Shown in pieces: positions 6,849 through 13,260 of a DNA stretch of 17,137 bases. The translations under genes were made by a program, and so were the position numbers. The number at the start of each line of letters is the position of its first letter. The stretch's first letter is position 1. Location: the NCBI GenBank assembly GCA_017353825.1, contig JAFMSC010000035.1:1230-18366 (forward strand), given 5' to 3'. The stretch is from Hyphomicrobiaceae bacterium (GTDB lineage: Bacteria; Pseudomonadota; Alphaproteobacteria; Rhizobiales; Hyphomicrobiaceae). The notes under the pieces are model-generated. The model did no database searches. It saw nothing but the letters and a program-made list of their open reading frames with translations, and was not told where the DNA came from.

Positions 6849-6964
6849 GTGCCCGCGGCCGCGGCGAACGGGTTGCCCTCCGGCCAGCGGTCGATGCCCG
6901 CGATGATGGCCCGCACGGCTGCTGCCGGCCGGTCGATGCCAAGCTCGGTGCGCAAGGTCCTCAC
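6845..6964 (-). CDS. 39-codon ORF coupled at both ends, unknown function
   Basis: A mini-ORF between thiolase and the RlaP-type gene. Its GTG (6964-6962) overlaps the thiolase TGA (GTGA), and its own TGA (6847-6845) overlaps the next ATG (ATGA). The product begins MRTLRTELGIDRPAAAVRAI, continues IAGIDRWPEGNPFAA and ends AGT. Third positions are G or C in 34 of the 38 codons after the start, as in neighbouring genes. The middle could form an amphipathic helix. No family is recognised, and no Shine-Dalgarno beyond coupling is seen. It may be a genuine small protein or a leader that couples translation of the nucleotidyltransferase to thiolase. It could also be chance, since a GC-rich stretch of this size is easily open. 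Confidence 0.5.
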   Translation of the reverse strand: MRTLRTELGIDRPAAAVRAIIAGIDRWPEGNPFAAAAGT

Positions 6965-8157
6965 TGGGCGCGCTCGATAGCCACCGCCGTCGCCTCGCCG
7001 CCGCCGATGCACAGCGAGGCCACGCCCTTCGCCTGTCGGTACTTCTCCATAGCCGCCAGCAGGGTGACGATGATGCGCGCGCCGGAGGCGCCGATGGGGT
7101 GGCCGAGCGCGCAGGCGCCGCCGTGCACATTGACCTTCTCGTGCGGCAGGGCGAGGTCGCGCATGGCCGCCATGCTGACCACCGCGAACGCCTCGTTAAT
7201 CTCATACAACCCGACCTCGCCGGTGCTCCAGCCCACCTCGTCCAACAGCTTGCGGATGGCGAATACCGGCGCGGTGGTGAACCAGGCCGGCTCCTGCGCG
7301 ATGCCAGCCGTGCCGACGATGCGCGCGAGCGGTGCGAGCTTGCGCCGCCTCGCCTCGCTCTCGCGCATCAGCACGAGGGCGGCGGCGCCGTCGGAAATGG
7401 AGCTGGAGTTGGCCGCCGTAACCGTGCCGCCGTCGCGGAACGCCGGCTTGAGCTTGGAGATCTTGGCCGGGTCGGCCGTGAACGGCTGCTCGTCGCGCGC
7501 TACCTCGGCGGTGCCGGACCGACCCTTCACGGCGACGGCGACGATTTCGTTGGCGAAGGAGCCGTCCTCGTTGGCTTGTTTGGCCCGCTTGAGACTCTCG
7601 GTGGCGAAGGCGTCCTGGGCCTCGCGTGTTAGCTGATAGTGGTGGGCCGTGTCCTCGGCGAAGGTGCCCATCAGTCGGCCCTTGTCGTAGGCGTCTTCCA
7701 GGCCGTCGAGGAACATGTGGTCCATCACCTCGGCGTGGCCGAGCCTGGCGCCAGAGCGCAGCTTGGGCAGGAGATACGGTGCGTTGGTCATGCTCTCCAT
7801 GCCGCCCGCGACTATGATATCGGCTGGTCGCGTGTGGAGGGCGTCGTAGGCCATCATCACGGTCTTCATGCCCGAGCCGCACATCTTGTTGACAGTGGTG
7901 CACGGTACCGAATAGGGCAGCCCGGCGCCGAGCGCCGCCTGGCGCGCTGGCGCCTGGCCTTGGCCTGCAGGCAGAACGCACCCCATCTGCAGCTCGCTCA
8001 CGTCCTCGGGCCTGATCCCGGCGCGCGCCACGGCAGCCCTCACGGCGGCGCTGCCGAGTTGCGGCGCCGACAGCGAGCTGAAGGCGCCCCGGAAGCCGCC
8101 GATGGCGGTGCGCGCCATGCCGAGGATGACGACCGGATCGCCTTGTGTGGCTGTCAT
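6961..8157 (-). CDS. Acetyl-CoA C-acetyltransferase (thiolase)
   Basis: A 398-residue thiolase of the biosynthetic/acetoacetyl-CoA (AtoB/PhaA-like) group, cytoplasmic. It interconverts acetoacetyl-CoA and two acetyl-CoA. The nucleophile is Cys93 in VNKMCGSGMKT (89-99). The other catalytic residues are seen in YEINEAFA (318-325, N321), GGACALGHPIGASGARI (346-362, His353) and SLCIGGGEATAVAIE (381-395, Cys383). Length is standard. In this setting it would finish leucine breakdown by splitting acetoacetyl-CoA, although short-chain 3-ketoacyl-CoA thiolysis or polyhydroxybutyrate synthesis are also possible. It lies downstream of the isovaleryl-CoA dehydrogenase gene, separated by about 680 bases that contain a decayed ABM gene. 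Its stop overlaps the next ORF's GTG. Confidence 0.93.
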   Translation of the reverse strand: MTATQGDPVVILGMARTAIGGFRGAFSSLSAPQLGSAAVRAAVARAGIRPEDVSELQMGCVLPAGQGQAPARQAALGAGLPYSVPCTTVNKMCGSGMKTVMMAYDALHTRPADIIVAGGMESMTNAPYLLPKLRSGARLGHAEVMDHMFLDGLEDAYDKGRLMGTFAEDTAHHYQLTREAQDAFATESLKRAKQANEDGSFANEIVAVAVKGRSGTAEVARDEQPFTADPAKISKLKPAFRDGGTVTAANSSSISDGAAALVLMRESEARRRKLAPLARIVGTAGIAQEPAWFTTAPVFAIRKLLDEVGWSTGEVGLYEINEAFAVVSMAAMRDLALPHEKVNVHGGACALGHPIGASGARIIVTLLAAMEKYRQAKGVASLCIGGGEATAVAIERAQ

Positions 8158-8573
8158 GAGCTCGATCTCGCCGCGCTGTGGTGCGCAAGATGGAACACCG
8201 CATGCTCGTGCAGGTCAACTGCAACTTCGCCTGGACGAGGCTGGCCGCGTGCCCGCTGTTAGGGCTGGCGACGCAAGCTCTCGCAGTTCGATGAGTGCAT
8301 CTCAACTTTCGATGTGCATTAGGGCGATTGTCAGCGAGCGTCGACTGAGCCATCGCACAGACGACACGGGGGCGCAACGTTGAAGCGGCCCGAGAAACTC
8401 CCCTCGATGGACTGACGGCTCCATCGCCACACGACCCGAGCATCGTTGAGCCTGGTGCAGGGCCGTGACCGAAACGCGCCGCAGAGCGGTTTGGTCGGGC
8501 AAGACTGCGCCAGGAGGTGGAAGGCGCCGGGGCAAGCAAGGAGATGAGGAAAATCGGAAGGAGATGAGCAACA
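8158..8573. other. Non-coding gap upstream of the thiolase
   Basis: I see no convincing gene on either strand; the open frames lack family similarity and coding-like third positions. It must hold the thiolase promoter. Two small structures are present. One is a perfect 7-bp inverted repeat, CGATGGA (8405-8411) and TCCATCG (8420-8426), with an 8-base spacer, which could be an operator or an mRNA hairpin. The other is the direct repeat AAGGAGATGAG at 8538-8548 and 8558-8568 (20-base period), whose second copy supplies the Shine-Dalgarno of the ABM remnant. Confidence 0.5.
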
Positions 8574-8850
8574 ATGATCGCGCGGGTGTGACGCGGATGG
8601 ACCGCGCGTCAGAACGCCGACGCGTTGGGGCCGCTCGAGAACGCAGTCCATGCCGGGGGTCTCGTCGAAGAACCTCCCCGGCCTGCGCGCGGCGCAGGTT
8701 CTGCGCCCGGAGCGGCTGGGCGAGACCGAGTTCCTCATGATGCTGTGGTTCGACGATATGGAGGCGGTTCGCGCGCTGGCTGGCGCGCGGACTGCCCGAG
8801 GCGGACTACGAGAAACCCGTCATCTCGTTGGCGGCTCAGGCCGTCTGCGT
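8574..8850 (+). pseudogene. Decayed antibiotic-biosynthesis-monooxygenase (ABM) domain gene
   Basis: Three frames assemble into one ABM-like (dimeric alpha/beta barrel, PF03992) protein. The ATG at 8574, preceded by AAGGAG, gives MIARV, then a TGA at 8589 where relatives have Trp (MIARVWRGWT...), then RGWTARQNADA and PLENAV. After one extra base near 8649 the next frame reads MPGVSSKNLPGLRAAQVLR, GETEFLMMLWFDDMEAVRA. Near 8780-8800 a third frame resumes with PEADYEKPVIS. Three lesions (nonsense TGG to TGA, two frameshifts) and loss of the C-terminal end, which runs into the convergent dehydrogenase 3' end at 8836, make it a pseudogene. Intact relatives are small cytoplasmic oxygenases or stress proteins. 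The right boundary is approximate, and the assignment rests on recalled family pattern. Confidence 0.68.
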
Positions 8851-10008
8851 GAACAGCTCACGGCCGATCAGCCACCGACGGATCTCGCTGGTGCCGGCGC
8901 CGATTTCGTAGAGCTTGGCGTCGCGCAGGAGGCGGCCGGTGGGGAAATCGTTGATGTAGCCGTTGCCGCCCAGGAGTTGCACCGCGTCGAGCGCGATCTG
9001 TGTCGCCCTCTCGGCGGCGTAGAGGATGGCGCCGGCGGCGTCCTTGCGGGCGGTCTCGCCACGGTCGCAGGCCTTGGCCACGGCGTAGACGTAGGCCTTG
9101 CAGGCATTCATGGTTGTGTACATGTCGGCGAGCTTGCCCTGCACCAATTGGAACTCGCCGATCGGTTGGCCGAACTGCCGCCGCTGGTGCACGTAGGGGA
9201 TCACCACGTCGAGAGCAGCTTGCATGATGCCAAGCGGCCCGGCAGCCAGCACGGCGCGTTCGTAGTCGAGCCCGCTCATCAGCACGTTGACGCCGTTGCC
9301 GGGCTTGCCCAGCACGTTCTCCTCGGGCACTTCGCAGTCCTCGAAGATCAGCTCGCCAGTATCGGAGCCGCGCATGCCGAGCTTGTCGAGCTTTTGCCCG
9401 GTCGAGAAGCCCTTGAAGCCCCGCTCGATCAGGAACGCGGAGATGCCGCGCGGGCCGGCCGCCGGATCGGTCTTGGCATAGACCACCAGCACGTCGGCGC
9501 AGGGACCGTTGGTAATCCAGAACTTGGTGCCGTTGAGAACGTAGCGGTCGCCCTTCTTGTCGGCCCTCAGCTTCATGGAGACCACATCGGAACCGGCGTT
9601 GGGCTCGGACATGGCCAGCGCGCCCACGTGCTCGCCCGAGATCAGCTTAGGCAGGTATTTGTGCTTCTGCCTGTCGGTGCCGTTGCGCCGGATCTGGTTG
9701 ACGCACAGGTTGGAGTGCGCCCCGTAGGAGAGGCCGATGGAGGCGGAGCCGCGGCTGATCTCCTCCATCGCGACGCAGTGCTCGAGGTAGCCGAGGCCCG
9801 ATCCGCCGTGCTCCTCCTCCACCGTGATGCCGTGCAAGCCGAGCGCGCCGAGTTTGAGCCAGAGCTGCCGCGGGAATTCATTGGTCCGGTCGGCTTCGGC
9901 GGCGATGGGTGCGATCTCGTCGGCGGTGAAGCCGCGCACGCTGGCTCTGAGCTGGTCGGCGGTCTCGCCGAGGTCGAAGTTGAGGGTGGGGAAGTCGTTG
10001 GGGATCAT
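8836..10008 (-). CDS. ivd: Isovaleryl-CoA dehydrogenase
   Basis: A 390-residue FAD-dependent acyl-CoA dehydrogenase. It oxidises isovaleryl-CoA to 3-methylcrotonyl-CoA, the step before MccB in leucine catabolism, passing electrons to ETF. LAMSEPNAGSDVVSMKLRA (131-149) and WITNGP (164-169) bind FAD and substrate; RRQFGQPIGEFQLVQGKLADM (276-296) and LLGGNGYINDFPTGRLLRDAK (345-365) are family signatures. Substrate class is shown by Glu250 in SGLDYERAVLAAGPLG, the catalytic-base position specific to isovaleryl-CoA dehydrogenases. The base position of medium-chain enzymes is Ala371 in YEIGAGTSEIRR. The ATG at 10008 is chosen because homology starts there and GGGAG lies six bases upstream; the frame upstream is non-homologous. 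It is first in the minus-strand run (liuA in some species). Confidence 0.94.
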   Translation of the reverse strand: MIPNDFPTLNFDLGETADQLRASVRGFTADEIAPIAAEADRTNEFPRQLWLKLGALGLHGITVEEEHGGSGLGYLEHCVAMEEISRGSASIGLSYGAHSNLCVNQIRRNGTDRQKHKYLPKLISGEHVGALAMSEPNAGSDVVSMKLRADKKGDRYVLNGTKFWITNGPCADVLVVYAKTDPAAGPRGISAFLIERGFKGFSTGQKLDKLGMRGSDTGELIFEDCEVPEENVLGKPGNGVNVLMSGLDYERAVLAAGPLGIMQAALDVVIPYVHQRRQFGQPIGEFQLVQGKLADMYTTMNACKAYVYAVAKACDRGETARKDAAGAILYAAERATQIALDAVQLLGGNGYINDFPTGRLLRDAKLYEIGAGTSEIRRWLIGRELFTQTA

Positions 10009-10100
10009 CGGAGGCTCCCTCCTGGAGTTCTTGGCAGGTAGTGTATCATGCGGGGCCCCATGAAGCAGGTTGCTCCGATACGGGTCAGGCTTACAATGAC

Positions 10101-10138
10101 CGCGCACGAGACATGGGATCGCGCACGAGACCTGGGAT
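10101..10138 (+). repeat. 19-bp tandem duplication
   Basis: CGCGCACGAGACATGGGAT (10101-10119) is followed directly by CGCGCACGAGACCTGGGAT (10120-10138), with one mismatch. It lies in the gap between ivd and the Imm1-like ORF, in the possible 5' extension of the latter. It looks like recent slippage; no function is evident. Confidence 0.7.
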
Positions 10139-10206
10139 CGCTTCGGCCGACGGCCTGCCGTGAGCTCTCGGCGAGGTCCAAGCAACGCAAAGATATATGG
10201 CCGGCT

Positions 10207-10473
10207 ATGGACCTTGAGCCGAGCCTCTGCGCGCTGCTTAATGGCGACCGGGGCTGGCTCGTCAATTTGAACACGGTTGAGGATGGGCTGCAGTCGATCA
10301 ACCCGGACCTTACTGGCGATCCCGACAGGGTCAGGGAATACCGCATGAGCAACGGGCAGATTGATGAGTTTCCCGAGAGCTGGGCAATAGCCCGGTCGAC
10401 GATCATACACGCGCTGGAATATTTCATCGATCACGGCAGGCCTGCGCCGTTTGGTGCCTGGCGCGGCTGGTGA
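10207..10473 (+). CDS. Small Imm1-like (immunity-type) protein, tentative
   Basis: An 88-residue acidic ORF. Its second half, REYRMSNGQIDEFPESWAI (43-61) then HALEYFIDHGRPAPFGAW (68-85), resembles Imm1-family immunity proteins as I recall them: a strand ending in a Pro-containing turn, a helix of the type ALxYFxxxG, then xPPFxxW. The N-terminal DLEPSLCALLNGDRGWLV fits the same fold. Imm1 proteins usually neutralise polymorphic toxins, but no toxin gene is adjacent, so this may be an orphan. The start is uncertain: the frame stays open back to ATGs at 10096 and 10048, and no clear Shine-Dalgarno is seen at any. It is divergent from ivd and ends 36 bases before the methyltransferase gene. It could also be an unrelated hypothetical protein. 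Confidence 0.45.
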   Translation: MDLEPSLCALLNGDRGWLVNLNTVEDGLQSINPDLTGDPDRVREYRMSNGQIDEFPESWAIARSTIIHALEYFIDHGRPAPFGAWRGW

Positions 10474-10509
10474 ACGATCTCGGCGCGCCGAGAGCACTGC
10501 TATCGATCC

Positions 10510-10986
10510 ATGAGCACGCCGGAGACATCAATTCCATCCGCCGTTCCCTGGCCGCCACTGCTGCTTGTGGCGCTGCTGGTTTTCGGCTGGCTCGCTGGCC
10601 GGCTCTATCCGCTGGCGTGGCCGGGGCTCGATGATTGGCCGGCACGGCTCGCGGGTTACGGCCTGGGGCTGGCCGGCATCGCGCTGGTGGTTTGGTCCAC
10701 GCTGACGCTCCGCCGCGCCGGCACCACCGTGCGTTCCCATGCGGGAGCCGCGAGGCTCGTCACGGACGGTCCGTTCCGCTGGCGTCGCAATCCGATCTAC
10801 ATGGGCGACGTGCTGATCCTGCTCGGTCTCGCCGAGCTGACCCACAACATCTGGTTTGTGATCCTGGTGCCGGTGTTCGCACTCGCCGTCTTCAGGCTTG
10901 CCATCCTGCGCGAGGAACGGCATCTGGAGGAGCGCTTCGGACAAGCCTACCAAGACTACAAGGAGCGCACGCGACGCTGGTTTTGA
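10510..10986 (+). CDS. Isoprenylcysteine carboxyl methyltransferase-like membrane methyltransferase
   Basis: A 158-residue integral membrane protein of the ICMT/phospholipid methyltransferase (PEMT-like) superfamily, which uses S-adenosylmethionine. Hydrophobic segments lie at about 15-37, 47-64, 99-111 and 114-133. The SAM-binding C half carries LVTDGPFRWRRNPIYMGD (83-100) and REERHLEERFGQAYQDYK (134-151), with the paired glutamates and final RRWF typical of bacterial members. The substrate is unknown; bacteria lack prenylated CaaX proteins, so a lipid or small isoprenoid is likelier. The ATG at 10510 gives a normal length. The gene for the DUF5655 protein starts 15 bases after its stop, so the two are likely cotranscribed. 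Confidence 0.88.
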   Translation: MSTPETSIPSAVPWPPLLLVALLVFGWLAGRLYPLAWPGLDDWPARLAGYGLGLAGIALVVWSTLTLRRAGTTVRSHAGAARLVTDGPFRWRRNPIYMGDVLILLGLAELTHNIWFVILVPVFALAVFRLAILREERHLEERFGQAYQDYKERTRRWF

Positions 10987-11001
10987 TGCGCGGGGGAAGC
11001 C

Positions 11002-11721
11002 ATGTCCAATGACGAGCGCGAAGAGGAGCGCGCCTTCCTGGAGGGCCTCAAGGCCCGCACTGGGCGTGATCTGGCCGATTGGATGGCAGCGATTGCGGCG
11101 CAGGGCTTCAGGGACAAGAACGAGATCATCGACTGGCTACGCACCCAGGGCCTGCCGTTCGCGCGCGCCTCGTGGTTGGAGCGCATCCACCGCAACGGCG
11201 GTAAACCCATCTACGCCGAGGGCCCGGTCGATAGCCGGCCCGAGAGCGCGCCGACCGTGCGCCCTGCCTCCGTCGAGCAAGCGGCGGGGCGGCGCCGGTC
11301 GCCAGCACCCCGACCCACTCCAGTGCCGAAGGCCGAGCCTCGGGCGAAGCCGCCCGCGCAGACGGCGCAGGAAATGGAAAAGCTGCTGTCTGCTGCCAAA
11401 GGCTACCGCCCGCTCTATAACATGCTGGAGGGCGAGATCCGCAAGGCTATCCCCGATGCCGTGTTCGCGGCGCGGGACCGCTACGTGTCCATCGGCGCTC
11501 CGCGCGAGTTCGGGGCCGTCACGCTGCACCCCACCGAGGTTCGATTGGGCCTCGATCTCGGCGACCGGCCCTTCGACGCGCAGGTGCAGAAGGCCAAGCT
11601 GCGCGGGCCCGGCGCCGCCATCGGCCACATGGTCGTGCTCACCGACGCCCGTCAGGTGAACGAGGCGCTCTTGGCTCTGATCCGGGCCGCTAACCGGCAC
11701 GTGAACGGTGCGGGACAGTAG
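11002..11721 (+). CDS. DUF4287/DUF5655 domain protein
   Basis: A 239-residue soluble protein with two small domains of unknown function. Residues 15-60 (KARTGRDLADWMAAIAAQG, then KNEIIDWLRTQGLPFARASWL) look like DUF4287, a short helical domain. Residues 80-125 are a Pro/Arg/Ala-rich linker. Residues 126-235 (EKLLSAAKGYRPLYNMLEGE, FAARDRYVSIGAPREFGAVTL, LGLDLGDRPF, GHMVVLTDARQVNEALLALI) match DUF5655, which I recall in proteins thought to handle transport or nucleic acids, without firm evidence. The ATG at 11002 is preceded by GGGGGAAG. It follows the methyltransferase gene by 15 bases. Function is unknown. Confidence 0.78.
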   Translation: MSNDEREEERAFLEGLKARTGRDLADWMAAIAAQGFRDKNEIIDWLRTQGLPFARASWLERIHRNGGKPIYAEGPVDSRPESAPTVRPASVEQAAGRRRSPAPRPTPVPKAEPRAKPPAQTAQEMEKLLSAAKGYRPLYNMLEGEIRKAIPDAVFAARDRYVSIGAPREFGAVTLHPTEVRLGLDLGDRPFDAQVQKAKLRGPGAAIGHMVVLTDARQVNEALLALIRAANRHVNGAGQ

Positions 11722-11795
11722 GCGCCGCATAGTATACAAAGAAAAGCCCGAATTCCGGGGTCCATAGCTTGGCACTCGATTGGAGGTGCGGGCCC

Positions 11796-13091
11796 ATGCT
11801 CTTCGGGTTGCGTGGTGTTCTGGGCGTGGTGGTGGTCACCGCCGCGGCCCTCGCCCTCATTGGAGCGGTTCTGTCGCCGCGCAGCGGCCCGAACGCGAGG
11901 CCGGCGCAGACGACTGGGCACGATGCGCCGCCCAGCGCCGCGCGGTTTGCGACGACCAGCCACGCTGGCGCGGAGCGCCTCGACCCGGAGGCGAACCACG
12001 AGCAGGCCCAGGGCCTCATGAAGGCCGTGGACGCCATCCTGCAGGACGCTGCGAAGAACCGCGCCGAGGCACGTAAGCTACCCTCCGACACTGACTTCAT
12101 GCTGAAGCCGATCTGGGCCGAGAGCAAGGAGGACCGCGAGCGCAAGGTGCGCGATATCCTGGACGCGGTGCTGGCCATTGTGACGGACGCGCCCATCGTT
12201 GACCTGCAGAAGAAGATCGAGGGCCTGCGCCGGAACATCCGCGAGCTCGACGACCGCATCGTAGCGCTGCGCGAGAAGCAGCTGCTGGCGCCCAAGGACG
12301 GCATGTTCACCAGCATGGTCTCCGACACCGTCGGCAGCATTGGCCGCGACATCGACGAGGCGAAGCGGCGCATCGAGGCGAACCGGCAGGAGATCGCCAA
12401 GACTAAGGCCAGCGTGCGAGAGGCGCTGAAGAAGAACGGCGTTGATCTGACGGCCGAGCAGGTCGATCTGCTGCTCGACGGCGTGCTGTCAGGCGATTTG
12501 GTGCGCCTCGTCGTGGTGTTCAACTCGGCGAAGTTGATCGACGCCCAGCTCGGCAAGCTGCTGGCGGCAACGGGCGAGAACATAGGCGCGGCGCGCAAGT
12601 ACTTCGCCATGCATGCGGCCCTGTTTGCCCTCCTGGTGCACGCGCAGGATTCGCTGATCGGCAAGATCGACAGCCAGTACCTGCCCAAGCTCTCGGCCAT
12701 CGAGGTCGACATCAATACCGCGCGCGCGAAGACCGCGGAGCTGCAACGGGCGGAGAATCGCGACGACCAGAAGCGCGCGCTCGATGCCAACGCCGAGAGC
12801 CAGCACCTCGCCGAGGAGGCCGCCAAGGGGTATCGCCGCTATCTCCTGCAACAGCGTGAGCAGGTGGCGAAGGCGCGCGAGAAGACCACGCACGATCTGA
12901 GGATTGCCGACAACACCTTCGAGACCATCGAGGTCAGCTTTCAGCTGCGCAACCTGATGCGCGATGCGTCTGCCTCGTTCGAGTCGATCCAGAAGCTGGA
13001 GGCGCCCACCTTCGACCAAATCTTCAAGAACGAGGAGCTCCGCCGCGAGTTCGAGAACCTCACGCGCAAGCTCGACGGCCCCACGAGCTGA
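11796..13091 (+). CDS. Membrane-anchored alpha-helical protein of unknown function
   Basis: A 431-residue protein with one N-terminal membrane segment (about 8-27, VLGVVVVTAAALALIGAVL), either a signal anchor or an uncleaved signal peptide. A low-complexity linker follows (28-65). The rest is almost wholly helical and strongly charged. Residues 133-215 and 300-370 (DLQKKIEGLRRNIRELDDRI, EAKRRIEANRQEIAKTKASV, HLAEEAAKGYRRYLLQQREQ) look like coiled coils. Between them is a less polar section (225-285: LLLDGVLSGDLVRLVVVFNSA, KYFAMHAALFALLVHAQDSL). It has no cysteine and no enzyme motif that I recognise. I believe it resembles conserved hypothetical proteins of Rhizobiales-type bacteria, but I cannot name a family. 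The ATG at 11796 is preferred because GGAGG lies nine bases before it. Most mass should be periplasmic if it is a signal anchor. Confidence 0.85.
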   Translation: MLFGLRGVLGVVVVTAAALALIGAVLSPRSGPNARPAQTTGHDAPPSAARFATTSHAGAERLDPEANHEQAQGLMKAVDAILQDAAKNRAEARKLPSDTDFMLKPIWAESKEDRERKVRDILDAVLAIVTDAPIVDLQKKIEGLRRNIRELDDRIVALREKQLLAPKDGMFTSMVSDTVGSIGRDIDEAKRRIEANRQEIAKTKASVREALKKNGVDLTAEQVDLLLDGVLSGDLVRLVVVFNSAKLIDAQLGKLLAATGENIGAARKYFAMHAALFALLVHAQDSLIGKIDSQYLPKLSAIEVDINTARAKTAELQRAENRDDQKRALDANAESQHLAEEAAKGYRRYLLQQREQVAKAREKTTHDLRIADNTFETIEVSFQLRNLMRDASASFESIQKLEAPTFDQIFKNEELRREFENLTRKLDGPTS

Positions 13092-13260
13092 GGCCGCGCA
13101 CGCGATCGAGGGCAGTGCCCCACACGACCACGGTTCCACCACAAACCGCCCCCAGATTGGTAACGGATAACCGGGGTTGGACTCCTCGCCGGCGCGGGCG
13201 CGTTGAACGTCAAGGCGAGGGCTCTATCCCCGCTCGGTCGGAGTGTGCATTCGGAACGGC

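Noticed and set aside
8650..10041. 463-codon plus-strand open frame opposite isovaleryl-CoA dehydrogenase
   Set aside because: It is the antisense shadow of a well-recognised dehydrogenase in GC-rich DNA. Only its first 45 or so codons are meaningful, as part of the ABM remnant.
10025..10060. Promoter-like TACACT and the GGGGCCCC palindrome upstream of ivd
   Set aside because: No matching -35 hexamer at proper spacing, and GC-palindromes are frequent in this composition; too weak to call.
11744..11763. Hairpin-like CCCGAATTCCGGG with an A-run to its left (AAAGAAAAG)
   Set aside because: Read on the minus strand it looks like a stem plus T-tract, but no minus-strand gene lies upstream to need a terminator, and the stem is imperfect.
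11690..12826. 378-codon minus-strand open frame rich in Ser/Arg/Ala
   Set aside because: Typical shadow of a helical, GC-rich gene on the other strand; no coherent domain.
13092..13260. Possible promoter (TTGAAC ... CTCTAT) before the extensin-like gene
   Set aside because: The -10 match and spacing are poor; no reliable evidence without transcript data.
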